A stretch of 64,000 bases of DNA from Megalonaias nervosa (GCA_016617855.1 JAECUM010011043.1:58237-122236), one strand, 5' to 3'; shown: positions 46,945-59,860, counted from the stretch's first letter. The notes: generated by a model not told the origin, from the sequence alone. Made by a program: numbers and translations.

Positions 46945-47937
46945 ATGCACAATATAATATGCAACCTATAGCATCATATAATACTATCAATCGGTGTAAC
47001 GTAATCAGTTAGTCAGACCTCGTCGTCGATTTTTTATAGCTTCGATGATAAAACTCTTTTGATTTCCTTAAACAAATATGAATATCATTTAGGATAAGTA
47101 AGAGCACGGGAAATACCAATTTACCTTTGAGATTCAAGGGAACTTTTATCTTTGTTTTTTTTGCTTTCACCCTCTAACCGGAACAGCTACAAATAAGGTG
47201 GTAGACTTATCCTCTCTTTAAAGCATCTGAGATATGCATATGCATATATGTTTATTTTACAGCTAAGAAAGCATGGTGTTGCGAAAATTGTCATTTGGCC
47301 ATTCCTTGCCGCGTTGGAGCCATGTCAGGAGCAATTTGCGTTAAATACACAGCAACATTTTGTGACACAGATCACTATCATTCCACTTTGTAATGAATAC
47401 TTTTAAATTTATTTTCCAAATTCAAACGCAACAGTGACTTGAAGGATACATTATAACCCATAACCTTTACAAACTTTGCTTTAAAATCTAATAATCGGTG
47501 TGGATATGCAGGCATTCCAGTTTAACTGACGTATTGAATGATATCTTAATGATATACAGTTCTAAGTGTTATTGCAAGCTCGTAATTTACTGAATGTCAT
47601 CTTTGTTTACATTTGACAAGCACTTACGTATATTATCGCTGCCTTATACTATCACGCAGTGGTTGCAAATGTCCACACACTACATTAGATTTATCAGCTC
47701 AAAGAACGAGGATATCATATACTGAGCAATATATGGACACTGATTCTAAGCATTACGATAGTCTCAAATTGAGTATTTAGATAGAGTTAATTTCTTCTCC
47801 CAACGTAACGATAACTAATGAATTTACATCTGCATTGCAAGTAAAAAGCATGTATAATTTTGAAAAGGTCAAGTGAATGGTATTGTCGTCTAAAATACAT
47901 CTTAACTATAAACTATTACTACTACTACTAATACCGC

Positions 47938-48227
47938 TGACCGCTCCGGCTCGGATGCGGGAGGTCGCGGGTTCAATACCCAGCCGAGTCATATCAAAGA
48001 CTTATAAAAATGGTACTAACAGCTGCCTCTCTAGGCGCGCAGCATTAGGAGGTTAGGTTAGTGTTAGGACTGGTTGGCCTGGTGTCAAGATAATGTGTCT
48101 GGACGGGACAACATGGTACATGTCTGCGACATGATGACCCGTGCTAGATATCACAATGAACTGCCACAATGAAGACATCGTAGATATGTGTCTGAAAAGT
48201 GTTAAAGCTATGTTAAATAATCGAAAT

Positions 48228-48228
<1 letters not shown>
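47938..48228 (+). mobile_element. tRNA-derived SINE, copy 2, lacking the A box
   Basis: Same family as copy 1: GACCGCTCCGG, then directly CTCGGATGCGGGAGG, B box GGGTTCAATACC, body GGTTAGTGTTAGGACTGG and TGTCAAGATAATGTG, and GTTAAAGCTATGTTAAAT at the end, followed by an (AC)n tail to 48255. The stretch of about 26 bases holding the A box in copy 1 is missing here, so internal Pol III promotion would be lost. Confidence 0.85.
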
Positions 48229-48258
<30 letters not shown>

Positions 48259-49148
48259 ATACTCTACAACCACTACAACCACTAATAGTAATAATAATAA
48301 TGATGATACTGATAAGAAGAAGCAGACGAATACGGCTTGTTTTCTAAATATATAGATTTCATTCTGACTGAACCAAACTTACAAGTAGTCCTCAAACAAG
48401 AGAAAAGCAAAATATAATTACAGTGCAAAGAGAACTCACATTTACGAAGTCATGTAACACACTCATATCAAATCATAATTGGTCCCATCTGGCACACATA
48501 TATACATGTAACATCTATACAGACAGACCTTACAGTGCAGACACATAGCACCTATATATATTTTCATGGCAACCAAACTTAAAATCAATCGAGATGGGGA
48601 CAAAATGAAACATCAGCGAAATATACAATTTTATAGAACAGTCCAGATGTAGTCATACACCCAAAGACATAAAAACACAAAACCGTACACACAGTAGAGG
48701 GAAACAGATGTTGCATAGTCAATTAAGTTTTATGACACGGCAAAATAATTCCATATCCTGGTTAGGTATCTACATTTGTTTGAACTATGGCATAGTCAGA
48801 AAGAACGGATCTGTGAAGACGAACCCTAATCCCATCTCAAGCTTAATATTGCATACGTTTTTTTAAGACATCAAAGTGACCGATCCATGCGAAGTTACTG
48901 ATTTTCTTGCATGACGTTACACAAGGTAAGTAAATCTCTTTTCTTCCTGAATTATAACGTAATGCATTCTAAACAAAATTCAGTTAAAAATGAATATATA
49001 AATCATATCTAACCTTGCCTTACCTGACAAACAAATTATGCATAGTATTACCATTGACTGAGCTGTACATTATAAACCCTAATTCTTTTATTTTTCCAAT
49101 TATATCAAGATCAGGAACACATCGATGGAAGCTCATTACATGGTCATT

Positions 49149-49266
49149 ACTGTCCCTAGCTATCTGCAAACTGAACGGTTAGATTTACTGCCCCTAGCTA
49201 TCTGCAAACTGAACGGTTAGATTTACTGTCCCTAGCTATCTGCAAACTGAACGGTTAGATTTACTA
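49149..49266. repeat. 38-bp tandem repeat, three copies
   Basis: ACTGYCCCTAGCTATCTGCA plus AACTGAACGGTTAGATTT starts at 49149, 49187 and 49225; only one base differs among the copies, so the expansion is recent. Confidence 0.92.
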
Positions 49267-49731
49267 GTAATATACTACCTTAGCAGTATGGAATTTGGTG
49301 GCGTGGTAACGATATTTCAATACATTTGATATAAACAAAGGTCACATCAATAAAATATAAATAATACTGGCACGAAAAACTAACGAAACATTAATGTTAT
49401 AGGTAACCGACATTAGCAAAGTTTTCACTGTCGCCTTTCTCTTTGGAGTAGAAAAAATAATATGCCATCGAATAATATGAATCGATGTAACGTAAGCAGT
49501 GAGAAATACTGAGACGTCAATTTTTAAGGCTTGGATGATACTGCTCTCTCTGATTTTCTTACCGTTATATGAAGATAATTTACGACAAAGAAGGGTATGG
49601 TTTCATTGAGAAAAGACAAAATTATGAATTTGAATTCTTATGCGATAACCCAGAATTAAAATTCATGATATAAATCGATTTTGTATTGAGGCACTAGCCT
49701 GGTTCTACCCAAATATGAGATAAGTTCAGAA

Positions 49732-49732
<1 letters not shown>

Positions 49733-49799
<67 letters not shown>
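49733..49799. repeat. (TA)n microsatellite
   Basis: A pure TA array inside the last tandem unit. Confidence 0.95.
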
Positions 49800-49803
<4 letters not shown>

Positions 49804-50370
49804 CTTAGAGCTATTAAATAGAATGTAGAGAATATTGACATATAGCCTTTCATTATTGGATAAATGGCCAGATTTGGGTACAATTCGCACTAGAAACAAA
49901 CATTAGAAATCAATAAAAGAAGTCTGAAATAGATCACTATGATTCTAGTACGTAACAAATACTTTCTTTAAATTTACATTGAAAGTTTAAATGCAGCAGT
50001 GACTTGTAGGATTAACTATACCAGCAGTCTTTCCAAGCATCGCTATGCACGTATTATGTATTTATATGCTCAATATTTTAAATTTAACTTTAATTTTTCA
50101 ATGCAAATACAGTTCTAAGGTTGACGACTTTATCATGTACTTTCCTTTCAAAGCATATACTAGTCTCACCGCTGTCTTACACGATAATTTAAGTCTTACC
50201 GTTCTAGTATAAAGCCTCTATGATTTTGAAAAGGTACGTATAAATTCAGCAGATGGTATCTTATGCACCAAAGACATAAATGTTCTATACTACTACCATC
50301 GTAGAAATAATGAGAAAGATTAAGAAAGAAACGACGAATGTTTTTTCTGAACATGTACGTTTCGTTGTTC

Positions 50371-50430
<60 letters not shown>

Positions 50431-50455
50431 AAGAAAAAGAAGAAGAAGAAGAAGA
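50371..50455. repeat. (AAT)n followed by (AAG)n
   Basis: Trinucleotide arrays explain the long poly-Asn/Lys, poly-Leu/Phe and poly-Ser/Tyr frames on both strands. Confidence 0.95.
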
Positions 50456-51307
50456 CCAACAACAAGAGCAAGAAGCCAAAAAGGAAGATGAATATACCTT
50501 TTCGGAATAAATACGTTTTGTTCTGGCTGAACCAATTCCACATCTACTACTCAAACAATATAGTTGCAAAACATTATGTGCAAGGTATATGTACAAAGAA
50601 TATTCATATTTATTGTGTCTGACATATTCATATGAAATCGTAGTAAGTCCCATTTCGGAAACGTACCGAAATATATCACCAATATACAAATATAAACATT
50701 ATGTTTCACGCAAATAATACATCTTTATGAGGACCACAAAACTACAGGTCTATCATCATGATATAAAGGAGCATAACGGAAAGCTTTCACGTGCGAGAAT
50801 ATTTTATTTTTTTTTTATTGGTGTGGTCCCTCTCAGAATCATCATCATCTGAGTGACCCCCTAGTCCGAAAATTAATAGTTTTTATATTTTTTTGTTTTC
50901 TTTAGATTGTATGTGCAATTTGTATAGTTTTAATAATTTCTTTTTTAGATAAATTTGTTTTTAGGGTTAAAACACCTTTCCTATTCTAGTGTATCTAAGA
51001 GCTTTCCCCGGTCTGGGAATCATCGCTCATTGAATTCTAGTGATCTTTGCCAGAGATCTGTATTGCCCTCTGTGTGCTATATGTTGGTGCTATTTGTTTG
51101 CTTGCATTTGTTTAATTGTTGGGCTGGCTTCAAAAGGATCAAATATTTCCATAGTTTTATTAATTTTATGGGTTTTACCGCTCCAGGAATCCGGTTGTGA
51201 CTTTTGTCGATACCGGTTTCCCTGGCTTATAACCCTTTTTTCTTTTAGTGTGTGCAATAGATGATAGTGAGATCAAGAAAAGTAAAGTGTGTAAGACCTT
51301 ACAGGTA

Positions 51308-54300
51308 TTATTTATACTCTCTTATTGTTTTCATTATCTCATTTATATAATTTATTAATTCTCCATATATTTCTTTATCACTAATTTCATTTGTATATAA
51401 TAAATGAAGGTTCGTATTTGTTCTATATTTCTTAAGTATCTTGGTTTGAATTTTTTCTCTTTCAGGTTTGGTTTTAATACATTCTAAAATCAAATGTTTT
51501 TTTGAATCAATATGTTTATTGCAAAATCTACAATTTGGAATTGTATTTGTTAAATGCCTTACAAAGGCCACCTCTCCAGTTAACCATCTATCATGTAGGT
51601 AATAAAATAATCTACTTTGGGTGGCTGGTGTCTTTATTCCTGCCCAGTTTTTCCAGATTAAATCCCAATTTAGTATTGGAAATTTACTTTCTATTTCTTG
51701 TTTCTCCTTTATAATCGGTTCTGTTAAAATCTTATATATATCTTTCTTTTTATCCCATAGTTCTATTCTATTTCTATAAATATATAATAAATCCTTAATT
51801 CTTCTAAAATATCCTGGAGGTTCCAATAGTTTTATGAGTGAATTATTCCTATATATATTTTCATTAAATTTACATAAGTATCCGTATATATATATATTTA
51901 TCGCTTGCCATGGGTAGGTTGGTTTTTCGTCTAAGTTTTTAAAACTGTTTAAGATTCTCGCTTTTTGCTTTAGACTTAGAATTGGGAGGTCTAATCCCCC
52001 CCTTTCTTTGGGCCTGCAGACATATTTTTTGGCTAAGTAATGAATTTTGTTCTCCCAAATGAAGCTCATTATTTTTCTTTCTATATTGCCGATCATGGCC
52101 TCTGTTAGATGAGTTGTGTTCATTATATAATTCAATTGACTGTATAGGTAAGTTTTAGCAACTTGTATTCGGTCTATTAAGTTGAGCGTGGTGTGCGACC
52201 AAGTTTCAATTTGCTCATCCAATTTTGTTATTAACTCACTATAGTTCTTCTGAGTTTAGTTCAATCCAAACGTGATTCCTAATGCTTTAACATGAGTTCT
52301 AATCAAGTTTGGCGGGAGACCCGGGTGGTTTCCTCGCCTGTTTCCCATTAGTAAAATTTCTGTCTTGCTGTGATTGATTAGCGATCCTGAGACTTTCCCA
52401 AATTTTGTGAATTCCTCTTGCAGAATGTTTAAAGGAATACCCGTCTCTGGTAAAGTTTGTGCAATCATCTGCATGTAGTATAGTTTTGAAATCCTCTTTC
52501 ATATTAGGTATTCTTATTCCCTGAATATTTGAGTTGTTTTTTATATTTATGTTCAGGGATTCTATTGCCATAGCATAAAGTACCATGGACAATGGACAAC
52601 CTTGTCTGACTGATCTTTCGAGCGGAATCTCTCCCGTCAGGGCTCCATTAACTAATATTTTAGATGTTATATTTCTATACATTGCTTTGATCCATTTTAC
52701 CAAATTAGTTCCAAATCCACATTTATATAAAACCTGATATATAAAATCATGCTCTATCCTATCAAATGCTTTTTCCTGATCAAAAAGATACATTACTGCT
52801 TTTTCATTTCTGCTTTTAACTAAATCTATAATTGCCGCTATTGATAGTGTATTATTTATAATTTTCCTCCCCACTCCCCCACAGCTTTGATTAAAATCTA
52901 TTATGTACTTTAAACAATTCTTAATTCTATTTGTTATTACCTTACTTAAAATTTTATAGTCTGTATTTAATAATGTTATTGGTCTCCAGTTCTTTAAATT
53001 ATTCATTTCCCCTTTCCCCTTGTATATTAAAGTAATTATCCCTTCCCTTAACGTTTTTGGCATTTCCCCATTTAAAAAGATATTATTGTACAGAAGTTCT
53101 AATACATCAACCAAATCATTTTTAAAACCAAGATAAAAATCATTTGTTATCCCGTCTGAGCCCGGTGATTTTCCCTTTTCCAAACTACTTATTGCTTTAA
53201 TTATTTCATCTTTTGTAATAAAATTTTCACATAGTTCTTTATCGTTTACATCTATTTGTTTATAATCAGTTTCTTGCATATATTTAGTTATATTTCCTAA
53301 TTCTATTTTTTGTGATTTAAACATATTTTTATAGTATTCCTTGATGCCTTTAAGGATCTTTTGCTTATCTTGAGTTATTTCTCCCCCCAATTCCAGTTCA
53401 TCTATCTTTTTTTGTTTCCCCCTTTTAATTTCTAATCTTTTATATAACCCCCTTCCTTTATTGTATATATTATTAAATTTCCCCGCCCTTAATTTGACAC
53501 TATTTAATTTTATCCTTTCTATTTCTTCCCATAGTTTAATTAATTGTTTATCTTCTTTTGTACTCGGCGTATTCTTTTGCTTTATTTCCAAATAACATTT
53601 GTGTATCCATATTTCTCTTTGCTTCTCTATCTTACTATAATATTTTGTTAAATCTTTAATTTCTTTTTTAAATTCTTCCCAATCATTTAATATATCTCCC
53701 CTATCAGTTTGTTTTAGTCTATTTATAATTATTCTAACCGTTTCTATATAAGTTTTATTATTTAAGTGTAAGTTATTCATTTTCCAGATACCATATCCCC
53801 ATTTTACTTTGTTCCCAAATTCTAATTCTAATTCTACCATGTTATGGTCTGATATTTTTTCATCTTTGATCTTACAATTTTTTATTTTAACTACTTGATT
53901 CTCCGAAATGTAAAAAGTGTCTAGTCTGCTCCCTTTATTTTCCTGATATGTATATGTATATTTCCTTGTGTTGTTATTTTTCCACCTAAAAGTATCTATT
54001 AGGTTATTGGTTTGGATAAAAGTTTTAGCCCATTTACTTAGATCTTTATCCGAGTCCGACATTTTTTCAGATTTATCTTCTGCTTTTAAAACCCAGTTAA
54101 AATCCCCTCCTATAATATAAGGTTCCTTAAATTTCTGTATATAATTTGTAATATCCATTATAAATTTTATTTTGTTTTGTGAGATACCCCCTGCTGGCAC
54201 ATATACATTGAAAAGGTTCCAGTTATCTAATTTAATATGTATTAATCTCCCTTTAAATTCATTATTTATTTTAATTTCTTCAAAGTTTAGACCTTTGGCC

Positions 54301-54530
54301 TCTTTCCGAACTATTGTTGCAACTCCAGCTCTTTTTGTGCCTGGGTAGTTGTTTGTGATTACTAGGGCGTTCAGCTCTTCTTCCAGTAATTTCACGTCGT
54401 GTTCGGTCAGACCATGTGTTTCCTGAATAAAAATTACATCATATAATTTGGCATATTCTATTATTTTCTTTTCTTTATTTTTATATCCATTTATATTGAC
54501 AGTCAAGATGTTTAGGTTTGATCCCTCCAT
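51308..54530 (-). pseudogene. Tx1-type LINE ORF2 (endonuclease-reverse transcriptase), one frameshift and one stop
   Basis: From MEGSNLNILTVNINGYKNK the APE-type endonuclease spans about residues 1-240, with IQETHGL, GDFNWVL, RLDTFYIS and SDHNMVELEL. The RT follows: GKSPGSDGITNDFY, YLFDQEKAFDRIEHDF, SVRQGCPLSMVLYAMA and LHADDCT with the catalytic DD. Just after it (about 52440-52470) the frame shifts; the new frame meets a TAG at 52256-52258 and then runs open to 51308 through the thumb/C-terminal region (WENKIHYLAKKYVCRPKERG) and a Cys/His motif near CRFCNKHIDSKKHLILEC. Retrotransposition enzyme acting by target-primed reverse transcription. Total about 1070 codons. Confidence 0.88.
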
Positions 54531-54594
54531 CTTGGCTGTTTTTGGTTCATTGCTTTCTGTTAATTACAATTTTGTTTATGAGTTTTACAATTTC

Positions 54595-55224
54595 CTAGTG
54601 AGCAATCCTCGTTGCTTTGAACTCTTGCAAGGTTAGAGGTCTCCTTTTAGGATCCCTCTGTTGTTCTCGGTTTAAAGATATTGCTCTTTGCGTCTCCCTT
54701 GCTTCTTTAATCATTTCTACTACTTCTGGCTCCGATGGGGTTCTCGGCGTCGAAGCTGATCTTTTCCTTTTTTGCACCAATATGGGTGTTATCGATTCCT
54801 TTTCGATTCCCCCTTTGGGCGGTGACTCCATGATTATTGTTTCTTCAATTGTTTGATTTCCGCTAGTTTCCTTTTCTTCGTTTTTCTGCTTCCCTTTTAT
54901 TTCCTGTTCTTTTTGTTTCTGAATCTTTCTTGCTCTGGCTTTGGCCCTTTTTTTCTCTGTCGAGCTTGTCTGGCTCGCGTCGAGCCATTTCCCCGATTCA
55001 TCAGTTGTGTTCTGTGTGGTATTATTCGAAGTTGCTGATATATTCTCTTCTATTTCCATCTGCTTTAGTTCACTTTCATCCTTTCCTTCTTTTTGAGTTT
55101 CCTTCTCTTTTTCTATTTCCTTTTCTGGCATCGAGGTTCCATTCTGATTTTTTTCTCCTGCTTCTACCGCAGCAAAGCTGTTTGGTGGTGCATTGGATAA
55201 TAAGAATCGTGCATTATAGCGCAT
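54595..55224 (-). CDS. Tx1-type LINE ORF1, C-terminal part, 209 aa
   Basis: Open frame ending at 54595, 64 bases before the ORF2 start. It is Glu/Lys/Gln-rich (EKEIEKEKETQKEGKDESE; KKRAKARARKIQKQKEQ) and ends with TPRTPSEPEVVEMIKEAR and a RRPLTLQEF tail. The RNA-recognition and zinc-knuckle domains expected upstream are absent, which is why I regard the element as 5'-truncated; the first residues (MRYNARFLLSNAPPNS) may derive from flanking DNA. Predicted RNA-binding chaperone partner of ORF2. Confidence 0.65.
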   Translation of the reverse strand: MRYNARFLLSNAPPNSFAAVEAGEKNQNGTSMPEKEIEKEKETQKEGKDESELKQMEIEENISATSNNTTQNTTDESGKWLDASQTSSTEKKRAKARARKIQKQKEQEIKGKQKNEEKETSGNQTIEETIIMESPPKGGIEKESITPILVQKRKRSASTPRTPSEPEVVEMIKEARETQRAISLNREQQRDPKRRPLTLQEFKATRIAH

Positions 55225-55359
55225 GAAAATATATCACAACTCTACACAAACGGATGAATTATTACACAAATAACAACATGACATTGTTTACTCAAAATAA
55301 TTAAAAACACTATGCTGTCAAATGGATGAATGATAAACTTATTTTTGCTGGCGGAAAAA

Positions 55360-58080
55360 TGTATATCTGAGAGTACTGTTAAACGCGAACATTGTCTATT
55401 TGTGTCTGAGATCTAGAGAGAGTTCATGCCAAGTAACTGGTCCCAAATATGCAAATGAACGTTGTCCAAAAGGTTTTGATTTTACGTTAGTAATTCAAAG
55501 AATGTCAGATGATTAGTGCAGGCGTTTCTCAGGAGTGTACACATGGGGAAGATCAGATAGGTATTTCGGACCATAAACAGTCAATACGTCGAGTAGGAAT
55601 TGCTGAGACAATTATGTAAATTTAGGAGAGATGCTAATTGAGACAGAACTACTTCTTCTAAGACATTTGACATGAATGAGATGCTAGAGACACGATGATG
55701 GTTCCACAAATGTGGCTCTACTATATCACGTAGGAACTGTATCAAGTTCACATGACTTTAGGGGCACACGTAAGTGGGACTATTCATAGAAAATCCTTGG
55801 ATATAGGATAAATTTTGTGAATGGAAGTTATTGAAATTATTTGTAACAGCTGTAAGGTGAGTATGACTCTGGTTGCATATTGCTGTCGAGTTGATCTCCG
55901 ATAGTTTTCACTTTGTCGCGGAATAAATTAGCAGACTGATCTGGTAGACAGTCTAGACTGGTTTTTGATGGAAGAGTTGTCTATTTGTTCCTAAACAATA
56001 ATTTGTCCCTGATGTAGAATAGTTGGTTGCAGCTGGTACTCTAGGTGCTGTTTGAACTGAAGAGGATGGATTTTATTGCATGGACTATATTTGTGACATT
56101 CCTTTTGGCAACTTCAAAAACCTGTTATGTACGTTCAGACCAGATGACAACCATTGTCTCTTTGCCTTACGGCATTCTCTCTTGGCAGCACTCAGATCGC
56201 AATTTACGCTGCTGTACCATGAAACCCATTTCGTCACAAAGACTCGACTAGAAGTTGTAGAGGCATGCTTATAAAGCACTGGGCAAATGTGGATTTTCGT
56301 ATCGGCTGGATTTGGTACAGTTGTCAGGCATTAATTAATGTGCTTGATCAGTTGAGTTCTATTAATCGAGCTGGCGGTGGTTCAGTGACACACAGTTGTA
56401 GGTAGCACATGATGAATAGGTGGCCTGATGTAGGTTCGTGGGAGACAATAGCGAATCTCAAAATATGGTTGTGTGTATTTAATTTAAACTGTTTTATAGT
56501 TAGCTTTTTCTTCATTTGTTTCTTTCATTATATGCTATTGCAATGCAACATCCTATATTAGACTTGGCCATTCCCAAATTCGAGTTTATTTTCTACTTGA
56601 CCTGAAGTTTTGAATTTTGTTTTATCCTGTCAACAACTAATACATAGCTAAATTATTCGGTATGTGTATGGGTTTAATATCGGGATCGTTATTAAAAGAA
56701 GTAAAGATGTTCATTTGGGTCTTGGTTTTAGGTTCTTGGATTTCACCAACAGTTTACATGTTGTACCTGACATAGTCCAGGTTCTATATTAAAATTTTAG
56801 TAATATATGTCCAATTATAATTAAAATGCTATTTTGTAAACATTAAGAACTTTCTAGAAGGTTATTTTCCATTAAGTAATGGTTCTTTTAAAAAATGTTA
56901 ATTGTGACCTTAGGTCAAGTCGAAGACTATATAATTTTGTTACTGGAAAGATTATTAATTCGTGCATACGTTGTAGCAGAATTAATTTGTAGTTTTGTTT
57001 GTGTCCTAAAGGACGTTTGTGCTGGAATTTATTTCTCAAATTATTTGAATCAGTTTTTCTTCTCTGGGAATACAGAGTGCACATGAAAATATTCTTGGAT
57101 ATAAACATTTATTGGGGTTTATAATGATTTAAAAACCTGGAATTATATTACTGTGTTTCAACAAAGACTTGGAACAACTGCACACTAGGGGCCGCCACAG
57201 GCACATCAACACCTTCTGCGTTGGACTTACTTTGGTTTCCTGCTAAAGTTTATTCAGAATTTTAAATTATTAGGACCTGTGTCTGTAATTCTAGGGTTAT
57301 TTTGGGATTTAATTCGATATACATCTTTTCTTTCTTTTATTTTCACTTTAAATTCTAGAGAGATTTATTATTTTTTGAATTTTACAAAGCTTGCAGCTTT
57401 TCACTCTGTTATATTACTTATAGACTCGCTACAATGTCAACGTCAAGTCTATATGCAATCCAGTCCAATAGGTTGCCACATTTGTGTGTTGATTTGCTCA
57501 AAGCACGTGCCGATCTGAAATTGTGGATATAGTCTAAGATTTGTGACACACGTGGGCTGCGGGGCAGTAGTAAATTGAAATCTCCTGTAATCATTAAGTA
57601 GTTACAAAGTTGAAGAAAAGCCAGATGATGATTCACGATAGGGGCAAAAGAAATAAACTATTCTGTTCTGAACTGTTAGAGTTGCTTGAACTAGTTCCAA
57701 GGATGTACATTCGAAACTGAAGTTGAATATGAGCGTCAGACAAGTAAAATAGGTGTTCTTAGAAATGGCACCAATACCACTTCCCTGTTAGTGGTGAGTA
57801 AATGACTTGATGATGTAGCCGTAGGGTGTTAAATCGGAGCACTTTCCAGAATCTTCATATCTCTCAAGCTTGGTTTCAAATAAAAATAATATATCGATGT
57901 TATGGTCCATGATACAATTACATGTTTGTGTTGGTTTTTCTGGTGTCCCAACTGATCGGGCATTAAAGTATGAAATCGTAGTTGTTTAAGGAACTTAGAA
58001 GAACAAAATATATTGGACGTAATAAACACAAAAGGTACAGACGAGGAAACGAATAAACTATCGAAATGCACAATAGATTG
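55360..58080 (-). mobile_element. Second L2-clade LINE, degenerate, interrupted by LTR copy C
   Basis: Minus strand from 58080: MDHNIDILF-like and LTPYGYIIK endonuclease start; ITGDFN (about 57590) and GNLLDWIAYRLDVDIVAS (about 57450); then the inserted LTR; then SHE-TSGHLFIMC (about 56430), the linker VSWYSSVNCDLSAAKRECRKAKRQWLSSGL (about 56230-56130), PKSCELDTVPT (about 55765), LEEVVLSQLASLL (about 55650), and the RT C-terminal tail GQRSFAYLGPVTWHELSLDLRH (about 55440). Much of the RT core is deleted. Many stops. Confidence 0.82.
56450..57430 (+). mobile_element. LTR copy C, inverted, inserted in the L2 LINE
   Basis: Reverse complement of this block aligns with LTR copies A and B over almost its whole length: revcomp landmarks are CTTGACCTAAGGTCACAATTA (56895-56925), CCAATAAATGTTTATATCCAAG (about 57095-57115), AAATCCCAAAATAACCCTAGAAT (about 57290-57310) and GCAAGCTTTGTAAAATT (about 57375-57392). 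It splits the L2 endonuclease reading between DIVAS and SHE. Flanks show a possible 5-bp target duplication (GAGTC/GATTC on the minus strand). The frame at 56895-57086 is not a gene. Confidence 0.75.
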
Positions 58081-59800
58081 GGACCAGCTGCTTCGTGCCT
58101 GCTACACTATGACAAACCGGAACCAAATATCAGGAAATATGCAGATTCGTCCCTAGGGAATCATCGACACTTCAAACCCATGTTGCGTTATAATTATTCG
58201 AAGGGATATGGTTAGGAATTCAGGGACGAATGAGAGTGTAGCTCGTTTGTTTCATTCCCAGGTGCAAGTATCAATGGGGCAATATTTCCTGATGCTGGTC
58301 TGTCTTGATATTATAAATGCATTGGATCCTCTCGATGGTAATCATCATAAATTAAAACATGATGAAATATATTTACATGGTCATACAACTGGTGATATAA
58401 TTGTTTAATCAATTCGGGTGATCACTTGGAGGGAGTACGTACGGCTCTGTTAGTATGTTAAATTACTATAAAACAACCATTTATTAAAACAATTTGAACC
58501 ATTACAAAACGAATTAAACACTGAGATAACGAAGTGTATTCGCACTGGAAAGAATAGGAAGTATAACAAGAATGTGTGCGAATTTATAAATTATAAAGCG
58601 AAACGGGTTCCAAAGCACAAAGAGAAAAGCTTTGAATATATCCCATGAAAACATAAAAATATATATAATCGATGGAGTTTGAGTATGAGTTCTCTAACGA
58701 TATGTAAACATTGAACTAAATTGCATTTTTTGGCGATTTTACAAATTACACTTGAATCACATGTTATGAGTTAGACATATTATGGATTAAACATCAGTTT
58801 TGATAGTATCGTTTCATAGGCAGTAACACCACTGGGAGGAAACGCTCCAGAGAGCTGCCAGATATCAAATACCTAACGAGAGTTGCCATACATCACATAT
58901 TCTAGTTTATATCAAATACCCATAAATCGCCTGAGCCGTAAGAGAACAAACTGTTACGACTCTATTGTCTTAGTCGATGTAACAGAACATAACGAATACC
59001 AACATGTTTAGTAATGTAAAATAAATAATGTATATACATATATTTCAAATTAAAAATTTAAAACGAACTTAAAATCCACAATTGTTCTGGACGTTTTCTC
59101 ATAAGCCATAGATTATGGATTATTCCGAATGAATTTAAGTGATAACATTGAGTAATGTTGATATGCTAACGGTCTTGATGTATCAAAATTAAATAATCCA
59201 AAACGTCTCGATGAATGGATTCACAAAAGATACAAAATAGTGATTTAGTCAGAAAAATTTTAAGGATCACTGACCAAAACCGAAATGAACTTTTCTTGTA
59301 CTGGCTGATAAAAAAGGAATGATGAATATCTGTGTACTTATCCCAGATACAATATACATACATAACATATACATACATAACACAGATAAAGCAGAGAAAA
59401 ATATAAATTCATGTGGAAACCTGACATTGCTCATACATATACAGTGATAGCACTTTCCGTTCTGTCTGGTGTATGTTTATAATTCTCTATAATCAAATCT
59501 ATATACCTTAATTTCTTTCATAGGTGTCCGGAATGACTGTTTAGATGGATGAGTATTAATTACTTGGTCGTCATGCGAGTGTGTCTCCATCGCGCGAGTA
59601 CATATAACACCGATTCAGTCGGAGTTTGTGATGCGTGCTTGGTCGTGATGGAATATGGGCTGGTGTGTGCATGCAAAGAGATGGGTGCCATTTACCCCCG
59701 GACCTTGGTTCGAATCTCCCTAGAGTACGAATTAAAAATTCTCTAACCTGTATGATAGTATTATTTGTATTAAAATATTAATTCTGCCTACTATTATCAA
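58081..59800. other. Non-coding stretch
   Basis: No gene or transposon recognised. 59441-59492 (GATAGCACTTTCCRTTCTGT and following bases) is repeated at 59823-59870, and 59388-59433 is repeated at 60098-60140, so short local duplications exist. Confidence 0.45.
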
Positions 59801-59860
59801 GCATTCTTGTATATAACCCAGGGATAGCACTTTCCATTCTGTCTGGTGTATATTTATAAT

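Larger units (their letters stand above)
40900..50800. repeat. Array of diverged tandem units, 2-3 kb each
   Basis: Matching blocks recur in the same order: TTTGGAATGGGA...ATGGTTGAAAA at 40970 and 44130; ATCAC-ATCATTCCA at 41448, 44608 and 47387, with a weaker copy at 49938; GAAAAGGTCAAGTG-type sequence before a trinucleotide run at 41645, 47868 and 50228; ATATTCATATCAAATC-TA at 45070, 48460 and 50625; GTAACGTAA-CAGT at 46996 and 49487. No coding region is preserved in the units. SINE copy 2 and the candidate solo LTR were inserted after duplication, because they interrupt one copy only. Confidence 0.65.
50800..55240 (-). mobile_element. Tx1/L1-type LINE, nearly complete, 5'-truncated within ORF1
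   Basis: Minus-strand order: partial ORF1 (55224-54595), a 64-bp spacer, ORF2 (54530-51308), a 3' UTR of about 500 bp, and an A-rich end at about 50802-50817. Two ORFs, an APE-type endonuclease and a long ORF2 with an LHADD RT box fit the Tx1 branch of the L1 group. Only two lesions in ORF2 make it the youngest LINE in the window. No convincing target-site duplication was found. Confidence 0.85.

Noticed and set aside
50196..50689. Long frames with poly-Leu/Phe, poly-Asn/Lys and poly-Ser/Tyr
   Set aside because: All are translations of the AAT/AAG trinucleotide arrays.
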